The translations under genes and the position numbers were made by a program. Below, in pieces: positions 9,757-19,574 of a stretch of 34,681 nucleotides of DNA (its first letter is position 1; the number at the start of each line of letters is the position of its first letter). The DNA lies in contig JAFGQE010000121.1 of assembly GCA_016935835.1 (NCBI GenBank), positions 1 to 34,681 on the forward strand. The letters are read 5' to 3'. Below the pieces are notes generated by a model, which was not told where the DNA came from, did no database searches, and was given only the letters and a program-made list of their open reading frames with translations. This stretch comes from Clostridia bacterium. Lineage in GTDB: Bacteria; Bacillota; Clostridia; DUPQ01.

Positions 9757-10332
9757 TCAGGACAGGAGTTTGAGGCAATACTCATGGAAAAATGCCGACA
9801 GGTCGTCCCGGCTGCGGCCGCCCGCCTGCGCATTGTGCATGATCATGTTCGATATCGTAATAACAAGCGACTGTATGTAAAGCGGATTTTCCGGCTTTTT
9901 AACAATGCCCCCGGCCGCTCCCTTTGATATGATTCCATCGAGGATGTCCGTCATGGCTTCCATTATTCCCATCGCCGTCGCCCTCAGGCGTTTGATTGCA
10001 TTGCCCGTGAACGGCATATTGGATGAGTCGCCGATCATTGAGAGGAACGGGGCCTTCCCCGTAATCTCTATGATGCTGTCAATAAATGCCTGCAGGCTGT
10101 CATTAAATCCGCTTTTCCCTGAAACACTTTCTGATATATGGGCAACGCACATGTCAAGCCCGAACTCCACGGCCCCCAGGAAAAGATCCTCCTTGCTGGG
10201 GAAATATTCATAAACCGTGCCCTTGCCGATGTCCGCCCTTTTTGCTATATCGGATACCTTGAGGCCGTTGACGCCGTTTTCCATCATTATGTCCAGCACG
10301 GACTGCAGGATAAGCTCGCGTTTTCCTTTCAT
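9757..10332 (-). CDS. TetR/AcrR-family transcriptional regulator
   Basis: N-term RELILQSVLDIMMENGVNGLKVSDIAKRADIGKGTVYEYFPSKEDLF HTH; overlaps the RND gene by 4 nt (ATGA). Confidence 0.93.
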   Translation of the reverse strand: MKGKRELILQSVLDIMMENGVNGLKVSDIAKRADIGKGTVYEYFPSKEDLFLGAVEFGLDMCVAHISESVSGKSGFNDSLQAFIDSIIEITGKAPFLSMIGDSSNMPFTGNAIKRLRATAMGIMEAMTDILDGIISKGAAGGIVKKPENPLYIQSLVITISNMIMHNAQAGGRSRDDLSAFFHEYCLKLLS

Positions 10333-13300
10333 ACAGGAACCACATCCTTCCCGCCCTTGCTTTTCTTTTTCTTTTTCAACGGCTTGTCCCTGCCCGCAAT
10401 GAGCGAATACATAACAGGTATGACTATCAGGGTAAGGATTGTCGAGAAAATCAATCCTCCGATTACCGTTATGGCCAGCGGTGTGGTCATCTCCGTGCCT
10501 TCGCCCAATCCAATCGACATGGGCACCAGCGCCAGTATGGTCGTGACGACGGTCATGAGTATGGGCCTGAGCCTTACGGGACCGGCCTCGAGGATGGCGT
10601 CATCTTTCCTCCGGCCTTCCCTGCGCAGCCTGTTAATGTAATCCACAAGCACGATCCCGTTGTTTACGACTATTCCAGCCAGTACAATCATGCCGATGAA
10701 TGCGGGGACGCTGAGCGGGTTTCCCGTGGACAGAAGGCCAAGGAACGCCCCGGTGAATGCAAGCGGTATTGAGAACATGATTATGAAAGGATGTATCAGC
10801 GACTCGAACTGGGCCGCCATTATCATGTATACCAGGATAATGCCGATGGCAAGCGCGAACAGGAGGCTGTCGAATGCCTCGGCTATTTCCTCATTCGTTC
10901 CCGCCAGCTTTATTGTATAGGAGTCGTCATATTCATAATCATCGAGCCTGTCCTGGATTGCGCGGCCGACCGAGCCCGGGTCATATCCCTCGGACAGCTT
11001 GCCGGTGACGCTTGCGAGGCGCTGCTGGGATTCCCTTTGTATCGAAGTGACACCCTCGCGTATTTCCACGACCGCAACATCCTTCAGGGAAACCTCTGTC
11101 CCGAGGGCGGTGGGAATGCTTATGTCGCCGATGGTGTCAAGGACAAATTCGTCGGGACGCATTATCCTGACCGTTACATCGTTGTTGTCAAGGCGAACGG
11201 AAGTGACCCCAAGCCCTTGAAGGCTGTTGCTGACCGCATTGGCAATCTGATATGTCGTGATTCCTGCCATTGCCATCCTCGGTTCCACCGGAAGGATTGC
11301 TATCTCGGGGGCGCTTGAATCAAGGCTTGTCTCTGATTCGGATATCCCCTCGGTTTCATCGAATATCTTCTTTATATCCTCGGCAATGGCATCAAGTTCC
11401 ATAAGGTCGTCGCCCTGGATCTCAACGGTTACGCTGGAACCCCCGAGCATTGCCATCCCGGGGTTGTCTATTGCAGATACAAAGATATTCGCGCCTTCGA
11501 TTTCCTTGAGACGGTTCCTGAGGTCGTCGGCGAATTCCGCCGTCGACATGCTTCTGTCCGATTTTGGAACCAGAACGACTGTCAGCGTCCCGGTATCCGC
11601 GCCGCCGCCCGAGCCGCCGAATCCAAAGGCCCCGCCTTTGCTGAGCACGCTGGCGCTTGTTATCTTCACCTCTTCATATGATTGAAGGATTTCCTCGATT
11701 TCTGAGACAATGGCCACGGTTTCCGTGTATTCCGATCCCTTGGGAAGCTCAACCGAGACCGAAAGCTGTCCCTGGTCGGATTCCGGGAAATACTCCATGC
11801 CCATCCCAAGCACCCCGTAGACGCTTCCTCCGAAGAACAGCAGCGCGATGACCAGGACAAGGGCCCTCCTTTTAAGCGACCATCCCAATGCCCCCGAATA
11901 GAAGCGGGTGAGTGCAGAGATAACGTGGTGGTGCTTCGACTTATCGGCCCGAAGCGTCTTCGAGGCAATCATGGGGACAAGCGTCAGCGCGATGAAAAGG
12001 CTTGCAAGCAGCGATATCGATACGGTGAGGGCCATTTCCCTGAATATGTCCGCGGTGAAGCCCGAGATGAATACGACCGGAAGAAAAACGGATACGGTGG
12101 TAAGAGTGGAAGCCGTTATCGCCCCGGCGATCGTCGACGCGCCCTTGATGGCCGCTTTTTTCATCCCAAGGCCCTGTGTCCTCAGCCGGTAGATGTTCTC
12201 GATAACCACTATGGAGTTATCCACAAGCATCCCGATCCCGAGGGCGAGTCCTCCCATCGATACGATGTTGAGGGTGATGCCCGCGAAATATATGAGTATG
12301 AACGCCGCCAGGATGCTTATTGGGATCGCAACCCCGATTATGAAGGTGGCCCGTATATCCTTTAGGAAAACAAAAAGGATGATGACCGCCAGAATTGCGC
12401 CTATGAGTCCGTTGAGGCCGACATTGTTGACCATCATGCGTGTATACTGCGACTGGTCCAGGGTCAGCACAAGGGAGGCGCCTGCATATTCTTCCTCTAT
12501 CAGCGAGATCTCATCACGGACCCTTCCGGCTACCTCGACGGTATTGTAATCGCTTTGTTTTTGTAAACTGATCGTTATGCTGTCCCTGCCGTTTACCCTG
12601 GAATATGTCCTGGTGTTAATATTGTCGTAGGTTACTTCCGCGAAATCTTTCAATTCCACCGGCTTCATCAGGGTTTTGGAGAAGAAGGAAACAGCCTTCA
12701 GGTCGTCGAGCGACTGAAACGCACCCAGGGTCCTGACCGAATATTCCGTGGAACCATCGGTGATTTTCCCGCCCGGGAGATTCAGGTTGCCGGCTGTTAT
12801 CATCTGGCCCAGCATTTGTTCCGTTATGCCCAGGGATTCCATTTTTGCCTTGTCCGGGGTTATGCGTATTTCCTTTTCAATGCCGCCGGTTATCGAAACG
12901 CTGGCGACGCCGTCGATTTTTTCAAGTCTTGGTTTCAGGACGTCCTCCGCCCAGCGGGTGGTGGCCCACATGTCCGAGTCGTCGTATGATACGGAATATC
13001 CCATCATCGGTATGAGGTTCATATCGAATTTGATCAGCATCGGGGATGACACGTCGTCGGGCAGGTAAGGGGAGACCATGTCGAGCCTTTCACGCATCTC
13101 AAGCATAACTACATCCATGTCGGTGTCCTGGTTGAACTCCAGGATGACAAGGGAGCTTCCGTCGCCTGACGTGCTGCTTATTGTCTTGATGTTGCTTACG
13201 GTGGCCATTGCCGTTTCAATCGTCCTTGTGACGATGTTCTCGACCTCCTCGGGACCGGCCCCGCTGTATGAAGTCGATACTATCGCATAGGGCAGGTTGA

Positions 13301-13418
13301 TATCCGGGAACAAATCCATCTTAAGGTTTGTCAGGGCGACTACGCCGAGCAATATTATTACAAAGGTCATCATGAGGGCCGTTATGGGCCTGCGGACGCT
13401 GAATCGTGACAGGTTCAT
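10329..13418 (-). CDS. RND-family efflux transporter (HAE1/AcrB/SwrC-like)
   Basis: 1029 aa; SVRRPITALMMTFVIILLGVVAL, MGGLALGIGMLVDNSIVVIENIYR, GPVRLRPILMTVVTTILALVPMSIGLGEGTEM. Confidence 0.95.
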   Translation of the reverse strand: MNLSRFSVRRPITALMMTFVIILLGVVALTNLKMDLFPDINLPYAIVSTSYSGAGPEEVENIVTRTIETAMATVSNIKTISSTSGDGSSLVILEFNQDTDMDVVMLEMRERLDMVSPYLPDDVSSPMLIKFDMNLIPMMGYSVSYDDSDMWATTRWAEDVLKPRLEKIDGVASVSITGGIEKEIRITPDKAKMESLGITEQMLGQMITAGNLNLPGGKITDGSTEYSVRTLGAFQSLDDLKAVSFFSKTLMKPVELKDFAEVTYDNINTRTYSRVNGRDSITISLQKQSDYNTVEVAGRVRDEISLIEEEYAGASLVLTLDQSQYTRMMVNNVGLNGLIGAILAVIILFVFLKDIRATFIIGVAIPISILAAFILIYFAGITLNIVSMGGLALGIGMLVDNSIVVIENIYRLRTQGLGMKKAAIKGASTIAGAITASTLTTVSVFLPVVFISGFTADIFREMALTVSISLLASLFIALTLVPMIASKTLRADKSKHHHVISALTRFYSGALGWSLKRRALVLVIALLFFGGSVYGVLGMGMEYFPESDQGQLSVSVELPKGSEYTETVAIVSEIEEILQSYEEVKITSASVLSKGGAFGFGGSGGGADTGTLTVVLVPKSDRSMSTAEFADDLRNRLKEIEGANIFVSAIDNPGMAMLGGSSVTVEIQGDDLMELDAIAEDIKKIFDETEGISESETSLDSSAPEIAILPVEPRMAMAGITTYQIANAVSNSLQGLGVTSVRLDNNDVTVRIMRPDEFVLDTIGDISIPTALGTEVSLKDVAVVEIREGVTSIQRESQQRLASVTGKLSEGYDPGSVGRAIQDRLDDYEYDDSYTIKLAGTNEEIAEAFDSLLFALAIGIILVYMIMAAQFESLIHPFIIMFSIPLAFTGAFLGLLSTGNPLSVPAFIGMIVLAGIVVNNGIVLVDYINRLRREGRRKDDAILEAGPVRLRPILMTVVTTILALVPMSIGLGEGTEMTTPLAITVIGGLIFSTILTLIVIPVMYSLIAGRDKPLKKKKKSKGGKDVVPV

Positions 13419-13443
13419 CGCAAATACTTCCTTTTCAAAACTG

Positions 13444-13461
13444 ACCGACCGTTCGGTCGGT
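13444..13461. promoter_or_regulatory. Palindromic TetR-type operator
   Basis: ACCGACCG-TT-CGGTCGGT: 8-bp perfect arms just downstream of the minus-strand -10 and upstream of the RND start. Confidence 0.8.
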
Positions 13462-13467
13462 ATAAAT

Positions 13468-13495
13468 ATTCTATCACTTGGAATTCCAAAGTCAA
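13468..13495 (-). promoter_or_regulatory. Promoter of the RND-tetR operon
   Basis: Minus-strand TTGACT (13495-13490), 16-nt spacer that contains the perfect palindrome TTGGAATTCCAA (13478-13489), TAGAAT (13473-13468). Confidence 0.7.
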
Positions 13496-13530
13496 TAGGA
13501 ATTTACTTGCGCAACGTTTGAGGGCGGAAT

Positions 13531-13554
13531 AAAAAAACCGGCCGAAGCCGGTTT
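13531..13554 (-). terminator. Rho-independent terminator downstream of pfp (possibly bidirectional)
   Basis: Minus strand AAACCGGC-TTCG-GCCGGTTT followed by further T residues. Confidence 0.85.
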
Positions 13555-13557
13555 GTT

Positions 13558-14808
13558 TCATTTGTTTTTGCCTGCCTGGACCTTTCGCAGCTTTGCAAAG
13601 AGGGGAAGCCCGTCGACATAGGGGGGATGGGAGTCTCCCTGGATCAGTGGAATTGCGTATTCAATGAATTCGTCCTTCATGAAATTGCCTTCCTCGTTTA
13701 TCCACTCGCGTGGAACTGTTTTTTCCGTATTCGCCGAGAGGCTGAGATTAACCAGCTTCATCGAACAATTGTAGAGCCCGTCGACATAGGTCCTCTCGAA
13801 GGCGACCATATGGTCGGTTATTCCGCTGACGGCAGCCCTGACTGCCTCGCGGCCTGCGGCGAACGCTTCCATGACATCTGTCAATGAGCCAAGATGCGCC
13901 GCGCATCTTTGCATCAGGGAGAACTCGATCCCGCGGACCTTGCATCCGAATTCATCCCTGGCCCTCGCGGCCAGCACCGCGGCGGCCCCGCCAAGCTGGG
14001 CGTGCCCGAATGCGTCCTTGGAAAGACTGGCGCCCATCTCGGCTATGTACTTGCCGTCGGAATCCTTGCAGCCCTCTGAAAAAGCCACTATGACCTTACC
14101 GGTCTTTTCATAAACCTTGCGCACATCACTGAGGAACTTTTCCATCGTAAACGGGATTTCCGGCAGATATATCAAGTCGGGGCCGGCTCCCTTGTATGAG
14201 GCGAGGGCGCTTGCGGCCGTGAGCCAGCCTGCGTTCCTGCCCATTATCTCTACTACGGTTATCATCGGCGTATCGTAAACGCGCGCATCATGGTAAAGTT
14301 CCATCAGCGTGGTCGCGACATATCTTGCGGCGCTTCCATAACCGGGGCAGTGGTCCGTGCCGAACAGGTCGTTGTCTATGGTCTTCGGAACCCCGATCAC
14401 ATTGCAGTCGAAGCCGGATTTCTGAAGGAACTTGCTGATTTTATTGGTTGTGTCCATTGAGTCGTTGCCGCCGTTGTAGAAAAAATACCTGATGTCGTAC
14501 TTTTTGAATACCTCCAGAATACGCTTGTAATCGCTGTCGTCTACATCGGGATTTTTAAGTTTATAACGGACGGACCCAAGGGCTGAGGACGGGGTGGTCT
14601 TTAAAAGTTCCAGCTGTTCCGGATCCTCCCTGGACATATCGTAGAAATCCTCCTCGAGTATTCCCCTGATTCCATGTGCGGCGCCGTATACGGCAGTAAT
14701 GTTTTCTTCGCTGAGCGCCTGGATGAACACACCGGCAGCGCTGGCATTTATAACGGACGTTGGCCCGCCCGACTGGCCGAATATGCATGCGCCTTTTAAA
14801 TCCTTCAT
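13558..14808 (-). CDS. pfp: Diphosphate (PPi)-dependent 6-phosphofructokinase
   Basis: GQSGGPTSVINASAAGV, YNGGNDSMDTTNKIS, VPKTIDNDLFGTDHCPGYGSAARY, EIMGRNAGWL; Asp in GGND and PKTIDND Lys fit the PPi-type. Confidence 0.9.
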   Translation of the reverse strand: MKDLKGACIFGQSGGPTSVINASAAGVFIQALSEENITAVYGAAHGIRGILEEDFYDMSREDPEQLELLKTTPSSALGSVRYKLKNPDVDDSDYKRILEVFKKYDIRYFFYNGGNDSMDTTNKISKFLQKSGFDCNVIGVPKTIDNDLFGTDHCPGYGSAARYVATTLMELYHDARVYDTPMITVVEIMGRNAGWLTAASALASYKGAGPDLIYLPEIPFTMEKFLSDVRKVYEKTGKVIVAFSEGCKDSDGKYIAEMGASLSKDAFGHAQLGGAAAVLAARARDEFGCKVRGIEFSLMQRCAAHLGSLTDVMEAFAAGREAVRAAVSGITDHMVAFERTYVDGLYNCSMKLVNLSLSANTEKTVPREWINEEGNFMKDEFIEYAIPLIQGDSHPPYVDGLPLFAKLRKVQAGKNK

Positions 14809-14945
14809 TGAAAAACCTCCAAAAACGATAAAAATTCAGGTAAAAATATAACATAAGGGGTGGCAAAAAGCAAACGCGCGAAGAAACGGACAATATGCTG
14901 CATCCGTGACTTCATTCCGCGCCGCGTCTTCCTTCAGATAATGTC

Positions 14946-14975
14946 TTGCATTGGTTTTGCAAGGCAGAGTATAAT
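14946..14975 (+). promoter_or_regulatory. Promoter of the ABC exporter operon with overlapping inverted repeat
   Basis: TTGCAT (14946-14951), 18-nt spacer, TATAAT (14970-14975); CTTGCA (14945-14950) / TGCAAG (14958-14963) inverted repeat. Confidence 0.65.
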
Positions 14976-15133
14976 TTAGAAGTGCCGGGTGAAAAATTGT
15001 TTTCAAGTTGTCCGGCAAACCTGATTTACAGGTAAGGCTCCATGCCGCTGATAAGGGGATGAGGCCGGTATGAATCAGAATTTTGTCCCTTGCCGGATGA
15101 TTGGAAACCGGCGGGGGATTTGAGGGGTGTCAC

Positions 15134-16066
15134 ATGATAATTGAATGCAAGGGACTTAAGAAGTCTTACAAGGATGTGAAGGCCCTTGACGGCCTTGACC
15201 TGGTAATTCCCAAAGGTATGATATATGGTCTGCTGGGACCCAACGGGGCGGGCAAAAGCACATTCATAAACATTGTTGCCGGCCTGGTTGGCGCTGATTC
15301 GGGCAGTCTGTCCGTCGCGGGCAAAAGACTGCCGGCCGAAAGCGGGAAGGTCAAGAAGTTGATGGGGTTCGTTCCCCAGGACCTGGCGATCTACGACGAC
15401 CTGACGGCATATGAGAACCTGGCGTTCTTCGCCTCGCTTTACGGGTTGTCGGGCAAAGGGAAAAAAGAGAAGGTTCGAAACGCGCTTGAATTCGTCAGCC
15501 TGTCCGACAGGATGAAGGATTACCCAAAGAACTATTCGGGCGGCATGAAACGAAGGCTCAACCTGGCATGCGGCATAGTGCATGAGCCTGAGATAATATT
15601 TCTAGATGAGCCGACGGTCGGGATAGACCCGCAGTCGAGGAACCATATAATGGAGTCCATAAAGAAGCTGAATAAAATGGGCATGACTGTTGTTTATACT
15701 ACACATTACATGGAAGAGGCCGAGACGCTGTGCGACAGGATCGGGATCATCGACCACGGCAGGATAATCGCGGAAGGCACGCTGGCCGAACTTCAAAGGA
15801 CGGTATCGGAAAATGAACTCATTTTCATAGAGGTCCATGGCGACGCCGGCGCGCTGGCGGAGGACATCGGCGGGCTTCCGGGGGTCATCTCATCGGAGAA
15901 GGAGGACGGCGGGATCCTTGTCAACCATACGGGCGGAAGGGGGATCCTGGAGAAAATAGTCGCCGGGGCGTCAGCCCGCAGGCTGGACATACGGAAAATA
16001 GAGAACAGGATGCCAAACCTCGAGGATGTATTCCTGGCCATGACCGGAAGGACTTTGAGGGACTGA
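15134..16066 (+). CDS. ABC-2 type exporter, ATP-binding subunit
   Basis: LLGPNGAGKST Walker A, NYSGGMKRRLNLACGIVHEPEIIFLDEPTVGIDPQSR; start at MIIECKG preferred (RBS tgagggg). Confidence 0.95.
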   Translation: MIIECKGLKKSYKDVKALDGLDLVIPKGMIYGLLGPNGAGKSTFINIVAGLVGADSGSLSVAGKRLPAESGKVKKLMGFVPQDLAIYDDLTAYENLAFFASLYGLSGKGKKEKVRNALEFVSLSDRMKDYPKNYSGGMKRRLNLACGIVHEPEIIFLDEPTVGIDPQSRNHIMESIKKLNKMGMTVVYTTHYMEEAETLCDRIGIIDHGRIIAEGTLAELQRTVSENELIFIEVHGDAGALAEDIGGLPGVISSEKEDGGILVNHTGGRGILEKIVAGASARRLDIRKIENRMPNLEDVFLAMTGRTLRD

Positions 16067-16069
16067 GGG

Positions 16070-17200
16070 ATGAAATTTCTGAGCTTTTTCACAATATATG
16101 CGAAAAGGACGGTCAGGGACAGGATGTTCTTCATCATCATGCTGCTGTTTCCGGTACTGCTCATCTGGCTGCTCGGAAGCGCTTTTGCGGGAGTGATGGG
16201 GGACCAGGACACTGATTCAATTGTCTCGGCCCGGTTGATATACACGGTGGAGGAAAGCTCGCCGCTTTCCGAAGCCTTTGAAACGCATCTCGCCGGCGCT
16301 GAAAACAAATTCTTCACGCTGGAAAAGCTGGACGACAGGGACCTTGCGATGGAAAGCATCATAAGGAATAATTACGACGCCTTTATAATCATTGCCGCCG
16401 ATAAAATGACCATTTACAAGAACAGCTACTATAACTTCAATTCATCCATGGCCGAGCTCATACTGAAGACATTCACCGACGATTATAACCTCATGTACGA
16501 GATCGCATCCCGGAATCCCGCGGCTCTCGCAGGCGCGGTGGACGCCGTGGACGCCGGGCCGTTCACGAAGGAAGTGTCGTTCGACAGGCAGCGGACGCCC
16601 GGCTCGATGGATTATTACGGCGTGACCATCTCGACGATGTTCATTTTCTACGGGCTTATCTTCCTGGGTACATATTTCGCCGGAAACAAGGTAAACAAGA
16701 CTGCGGACAGGATAAGCACGTCGCCGGCGAGCATGACGCTTTACCAGTGGGGGACGGCTGCGGGCAGCGTCGCTCTGATATCAATGCAAAGCCTGCTGGT
16801 CGTAACGCTCGGGATACTTGTATTCAAAATCTACTGGGGGGGCGAGCTCGGGATAAGCCTGCTGGTGATCCTCGCCGAGATAATCATGGTTTCGGCCATC
16901 GGAACCATCCTGGGCATCATGCTGAAGAATGAAAACATGATCGCGGGCATATCGCAGATAGTGATACCCGCAATAGTATTCCTGGGCGACGGTTATGTGC
17001 AGCTCGGAGATTCCGGGGCGCTTTCGGTCATAAAGAAATTGTCGCCGATGTATTGGATAAACCATGGTATTTTCGATGCCGTTTACCTTCACGAATACAA
17101 GACGGCCGCCATATCAATATCCATATGCCTTGGCATAGCGCTGCTGTGCACTGCGGCGGTTGCCCTGTCGGGCAGGGGCGGGAGGACGGGGAATGCGTAA
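16070..17200 (+). CDS. ABC-2 type transporter permease
   Basis: N-terminal TM, extracytoplasmic domain, C-terminal five-TM block; directly after ATPase. Confidence 0.88.
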   Translation: MKFLSFFTIYAKRTVRDRMFFIIMLLFPVLLIWLLGSAFAGVMGDQDTDSIVSARLIYTVEESSPLSEAFETHLAGAENKFFTLEKLDDRDLAMESIIRNNYDAFIIIAADKMTIYKNSYYNFNSSMAELILKTFTDDYNLMYEIASRNPAALAGAVDAVDAGPFTKEVSFDRQRTPGSMDYYGVTISTMFIFYGLIFLGTYFAGNKVNKTADRISTSPASMTLYQWGTAAGSVALISMQSLLVVTLGILVFKIYWGGELGISLLVILAEIIMVSAIGTILGIMLKNENMIAGISQIVIPAIVFLGDGYVQLGDSGALSVIKKLSPMYWINHGIFDAVYLHEYKTAAISISICLGIALLCTAAVALSGRGGRTGNA

Positions 17201-18332
17201 CATACTTGGAATCGCCGGCAACAATATAAAAAGGATGCTTAAGAAAATATCGGGAATTCTGATATACCTGGTCCTTCCCCCGATGCTTGCAGTTGTGTTC
17301 ATGCTTATGGTTTCATCAGGCCAAAGCTCCGTCATACCCATTGGAATAACTGACGGCGACGGCAGCGTCTCAAGTGCGGAAATAACAAGATATATTGAAG
17401 AGAGCGACAAGTATACCGTCGTCATGTACGGGGAGGGCACCCTTGAGGCCGTGGTCGCGGGCAAGGAAGTCAGGGCGGGGATATTCATCTCGGCCGGCTT
17501 TGAGGAATACATGACCGGCGGGGGGGAGGCTGTCGTCGAGGTCATTTCCATCGAGGGGATGTCCGTCACAGGCTGGCTCAGGGGTTATCTGGAGCAGAAG
17601 ATCTCAATGCTGCACAAGGCGGGGGGAATGCTCGGGGATATGGCCGAATACAGGGATGTAATAGGCGAATACAGCGGGAAATACGTAAAAACGGAGTCGG
17701 TCGAGGTGCTTGACAAGTCCAACAAGATGTCCGGCACAAGGGCGGGATTCGGAATGTTCACGTTCGCGTCGATGTTCGGCATATGGTCGATCTGCGCGCT
17801 CGGGTTCAGGGAAAAGGTAAGGAGGACGTACCAGCGGATAATGTCCTGCCCGGTGACGCCATGGCAGTATGCGGCGGGCAATACGCTGGCATGCATGTTC
17901 TTTGCCCTGATGCACGCCGTCATATCGATTACAATCTCATATAATCTTTTCGACCTGGGCGGCATTCTTCCCATCGGTGGTTTCATAGTGCTGATATCCG
18001 TATTCTACATGGCGGTGATACCCATGGGTTTCCTGCTGATGTCCCTTGGCAGGAGCGAGGCCGCGGTAATGGCGGTCAACGTCGTGGTGCTTACCCTGAC
18101 ATGCATGCTCGGCGGCTGCTACTGGCAGGTAGAATGGATGCCCGAGGCCATGCAGAGGATGGCGAGGGGCACGATACAGTTCTGGTTTACCGACGGAATA
18201 GACACCCTGATGAAGCAGGGAAGCCTTTCTTCCATAAGCACGAACCTGATTGTCCTGGCGGCTTGCGGAGTCGCATTTTCATTGGCATATATATTTATAG
18301 AAAAATCGAAAAAAAACAAGATGGCGGTGTGA
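17193..18332 (+). CDS. ABC-2 type transporter permease (second)
   Basis: MRNILGIAGNNIKRMLKKISGILIYLVLPP start at 17193 overlapping the previous stop by 8 nt; same architecture as first permease. Confidence 0.88.
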   Translation: MRNILGIAGNNIKRMLKKISGILIYLVLPPMLAVVFMLMVSSGQSSVIPIGITDGDGSVSSAEITRYIEESDKYTVVMYGEGTLEAVVAGKEVRAGIFISAGFEEYMTGGGEAVVEVISIEGMSVTGWLRGYLEQKISMLHKAGGMLGDMAEYRDVIGEYSGKYVKTESVEVLDKSNKMSGTRAGFGMFTFASMFGIWSICALGFREKVRRTYQRIMSCPVTPWQYAAGNTLACMFFALMHAVISITISYNLFDLGGILPIGGFIVLISVFYMAVIPMGFLLMSLGRSEAAVMAVNVVVLTLTCMLGGCYWQVEWMPEAMQRMARGTIQFWFTDGIDTLMKQGSLSSISTNLIVLAACGVAFSLAYIFIEKSKKNKMAV

Positions 18333-18333
18333 T

Positions 18334-19434
18334 ATGAATTCAAGGGAAAGACTGCTGGCATGCGCGAGGCTGCAGCCCGTCGACAGGGTGCCTTTCTCGG
18401 GCTATGAGCTCGATGTGATCCAAAAGGATAATTTTTATAATATCCAGCCTTCTTACCGCGAGCTGATGGAATATATAAGGCTTCACGGCGATTGCCTTTG
18501 CATGACCTCCGAGGAGAGGCCTGTGCCGAAGATTATGGAGCACAGGCAGTGGAGGGGAGAGGGATGCATCTGGTCCGAGAAGATCATACACGCCCCCGGG
18601 AGGGACCTTCGGACGCTGCAGAAAAAGAACGACGATATTGAGACATGGTGGACTCTTGAGCATTATTGCAAGGATTCCGCGGATGTTGAGGCATATATAA
18701 AGGCCCTTCCCGACATGGCGGTAAAAGTCAGCATGGACAATGTAAAGCGGGAGGAGAAGGAACTGGGCGACAGGGGAATCATGATGCTATCGCCCTCAGA
18801 CCCGATATGCGAGGGCGCGGAAATAATTGAAATGGGGCAGTTCCTGGTATACGCCATAACCGAACCGGACATGATCGGAAGATTGCTTGATTCCATATTC
18901 GAAGTGCAGATGCACCACCTGCGGCAAATCCTCAGAAGCGGGGCGGAGGACATGATGTTTAGGATCTGCGGCCCCGAATATGCGACGCCTCCATATCTTC
19001 CGCCTTCGATGTTTTACGATCTGGTGACCAAGTATCTGGTTGTGATGTGCAGGGAAATAAGGGAAGCCGGCGCAATACCCCGTATACACTGCCATGGAAA
19101 GATAAGCAGGGTACTGGACGATTTCCTGATGACCGAATGCATGGCCCTTGATCCCTGCGAACCGCCACCCGACGGCGACTGCGACCTTGCCTACATAAAA
19201 TCCAAATGCGGCGGCAGGTTTTGCATAATGGGCGGGATGGAGCTTCATGAGCTTGAAAACTCGTCTCCTGAAAGAATAAGGGCGATTGTTAAAAAAGCCA
19301 TGGAGGACGCCAAGGGCGATACAGGCTATATAATGATGTCGACCGCCGCGCCGATCAACATCCCGCTGTCTGAGAAGACCCAGGGAAATTATTTCGAGAT
19401 GATTGACGCAACCCTCGAATACGGCCGCTATTGA
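18334..19434 (+). CDS. Uroporphyrinogen decarboxylase (URO-D) family protein
   Basis: NSRERLLACARLQPVDRVPFSGYE start, IPRIHCHGKISRVLDDFLMTECMALDP, GGRFCIMGGME; starts 1 nt after permease stop. Confidence 0.88.
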   Translation: MNSRERLLACARLQPVDRVPFSGYELDVIQKDNFYNIQPSYRELMEYIRLHGDCLCMTSEERPVPKIMEHRQWRGEGCIWSEKIIHAPGRDLRTLQKKNDDIETWWTLEHYCKDSADVEAYIKALPDMAVKVSMDNVKREEKELGDRGIMMLSPSDPICEGAEIIEMGQFLVYAITEPDMIGRLLDSIFEVQMHHLRQILRSGAEDMMFRICGPEYATPPYLPPSMFYDLVTKYLVVMCREIREAGAIPRIHCHGKISRVLDDFLMTECMALDPCEPPPDGDCDLAYIKSKCGGRFCIMGGMELHELENSSPERIRAIVKKAMEDAKGDTGYIMMSTAAPINIPLSEKTQGNYFEMIDATLEYGRY

Positions 19435-19522
19435 AGATCATGCAATGATCCATATCCAGACCCAAACAGTCCGCTGCAAACGGATAAATCCATATGACGT
19501 GGGATTGACAGCCCGGGAACAG

Positions 19523-19574
19523 AAAAAATCCCGGAACGGTTGGGCATCGTCCGGATGCCGGCCTGTCCCGGGAT
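19523..19574 (-). terminator. Branched terminator-like structure for the minus-strand ligase gene
   Basis: Minus strand ATCCCGG ... CCGGGAT followed by T-run; internal hairpin GGCATC/GATGCC (19543-19559). Confidence 0.55.

Noticed and set aside
14976-15133. Calling the ABC leader a c-di-GMP-I riboswitch because of GGCAAACC
   Set aside because: The GGCAAACC stretch matches, but the required GGGACGCAAAGCC and GGTAGCGGGGTTACC segments are absent.
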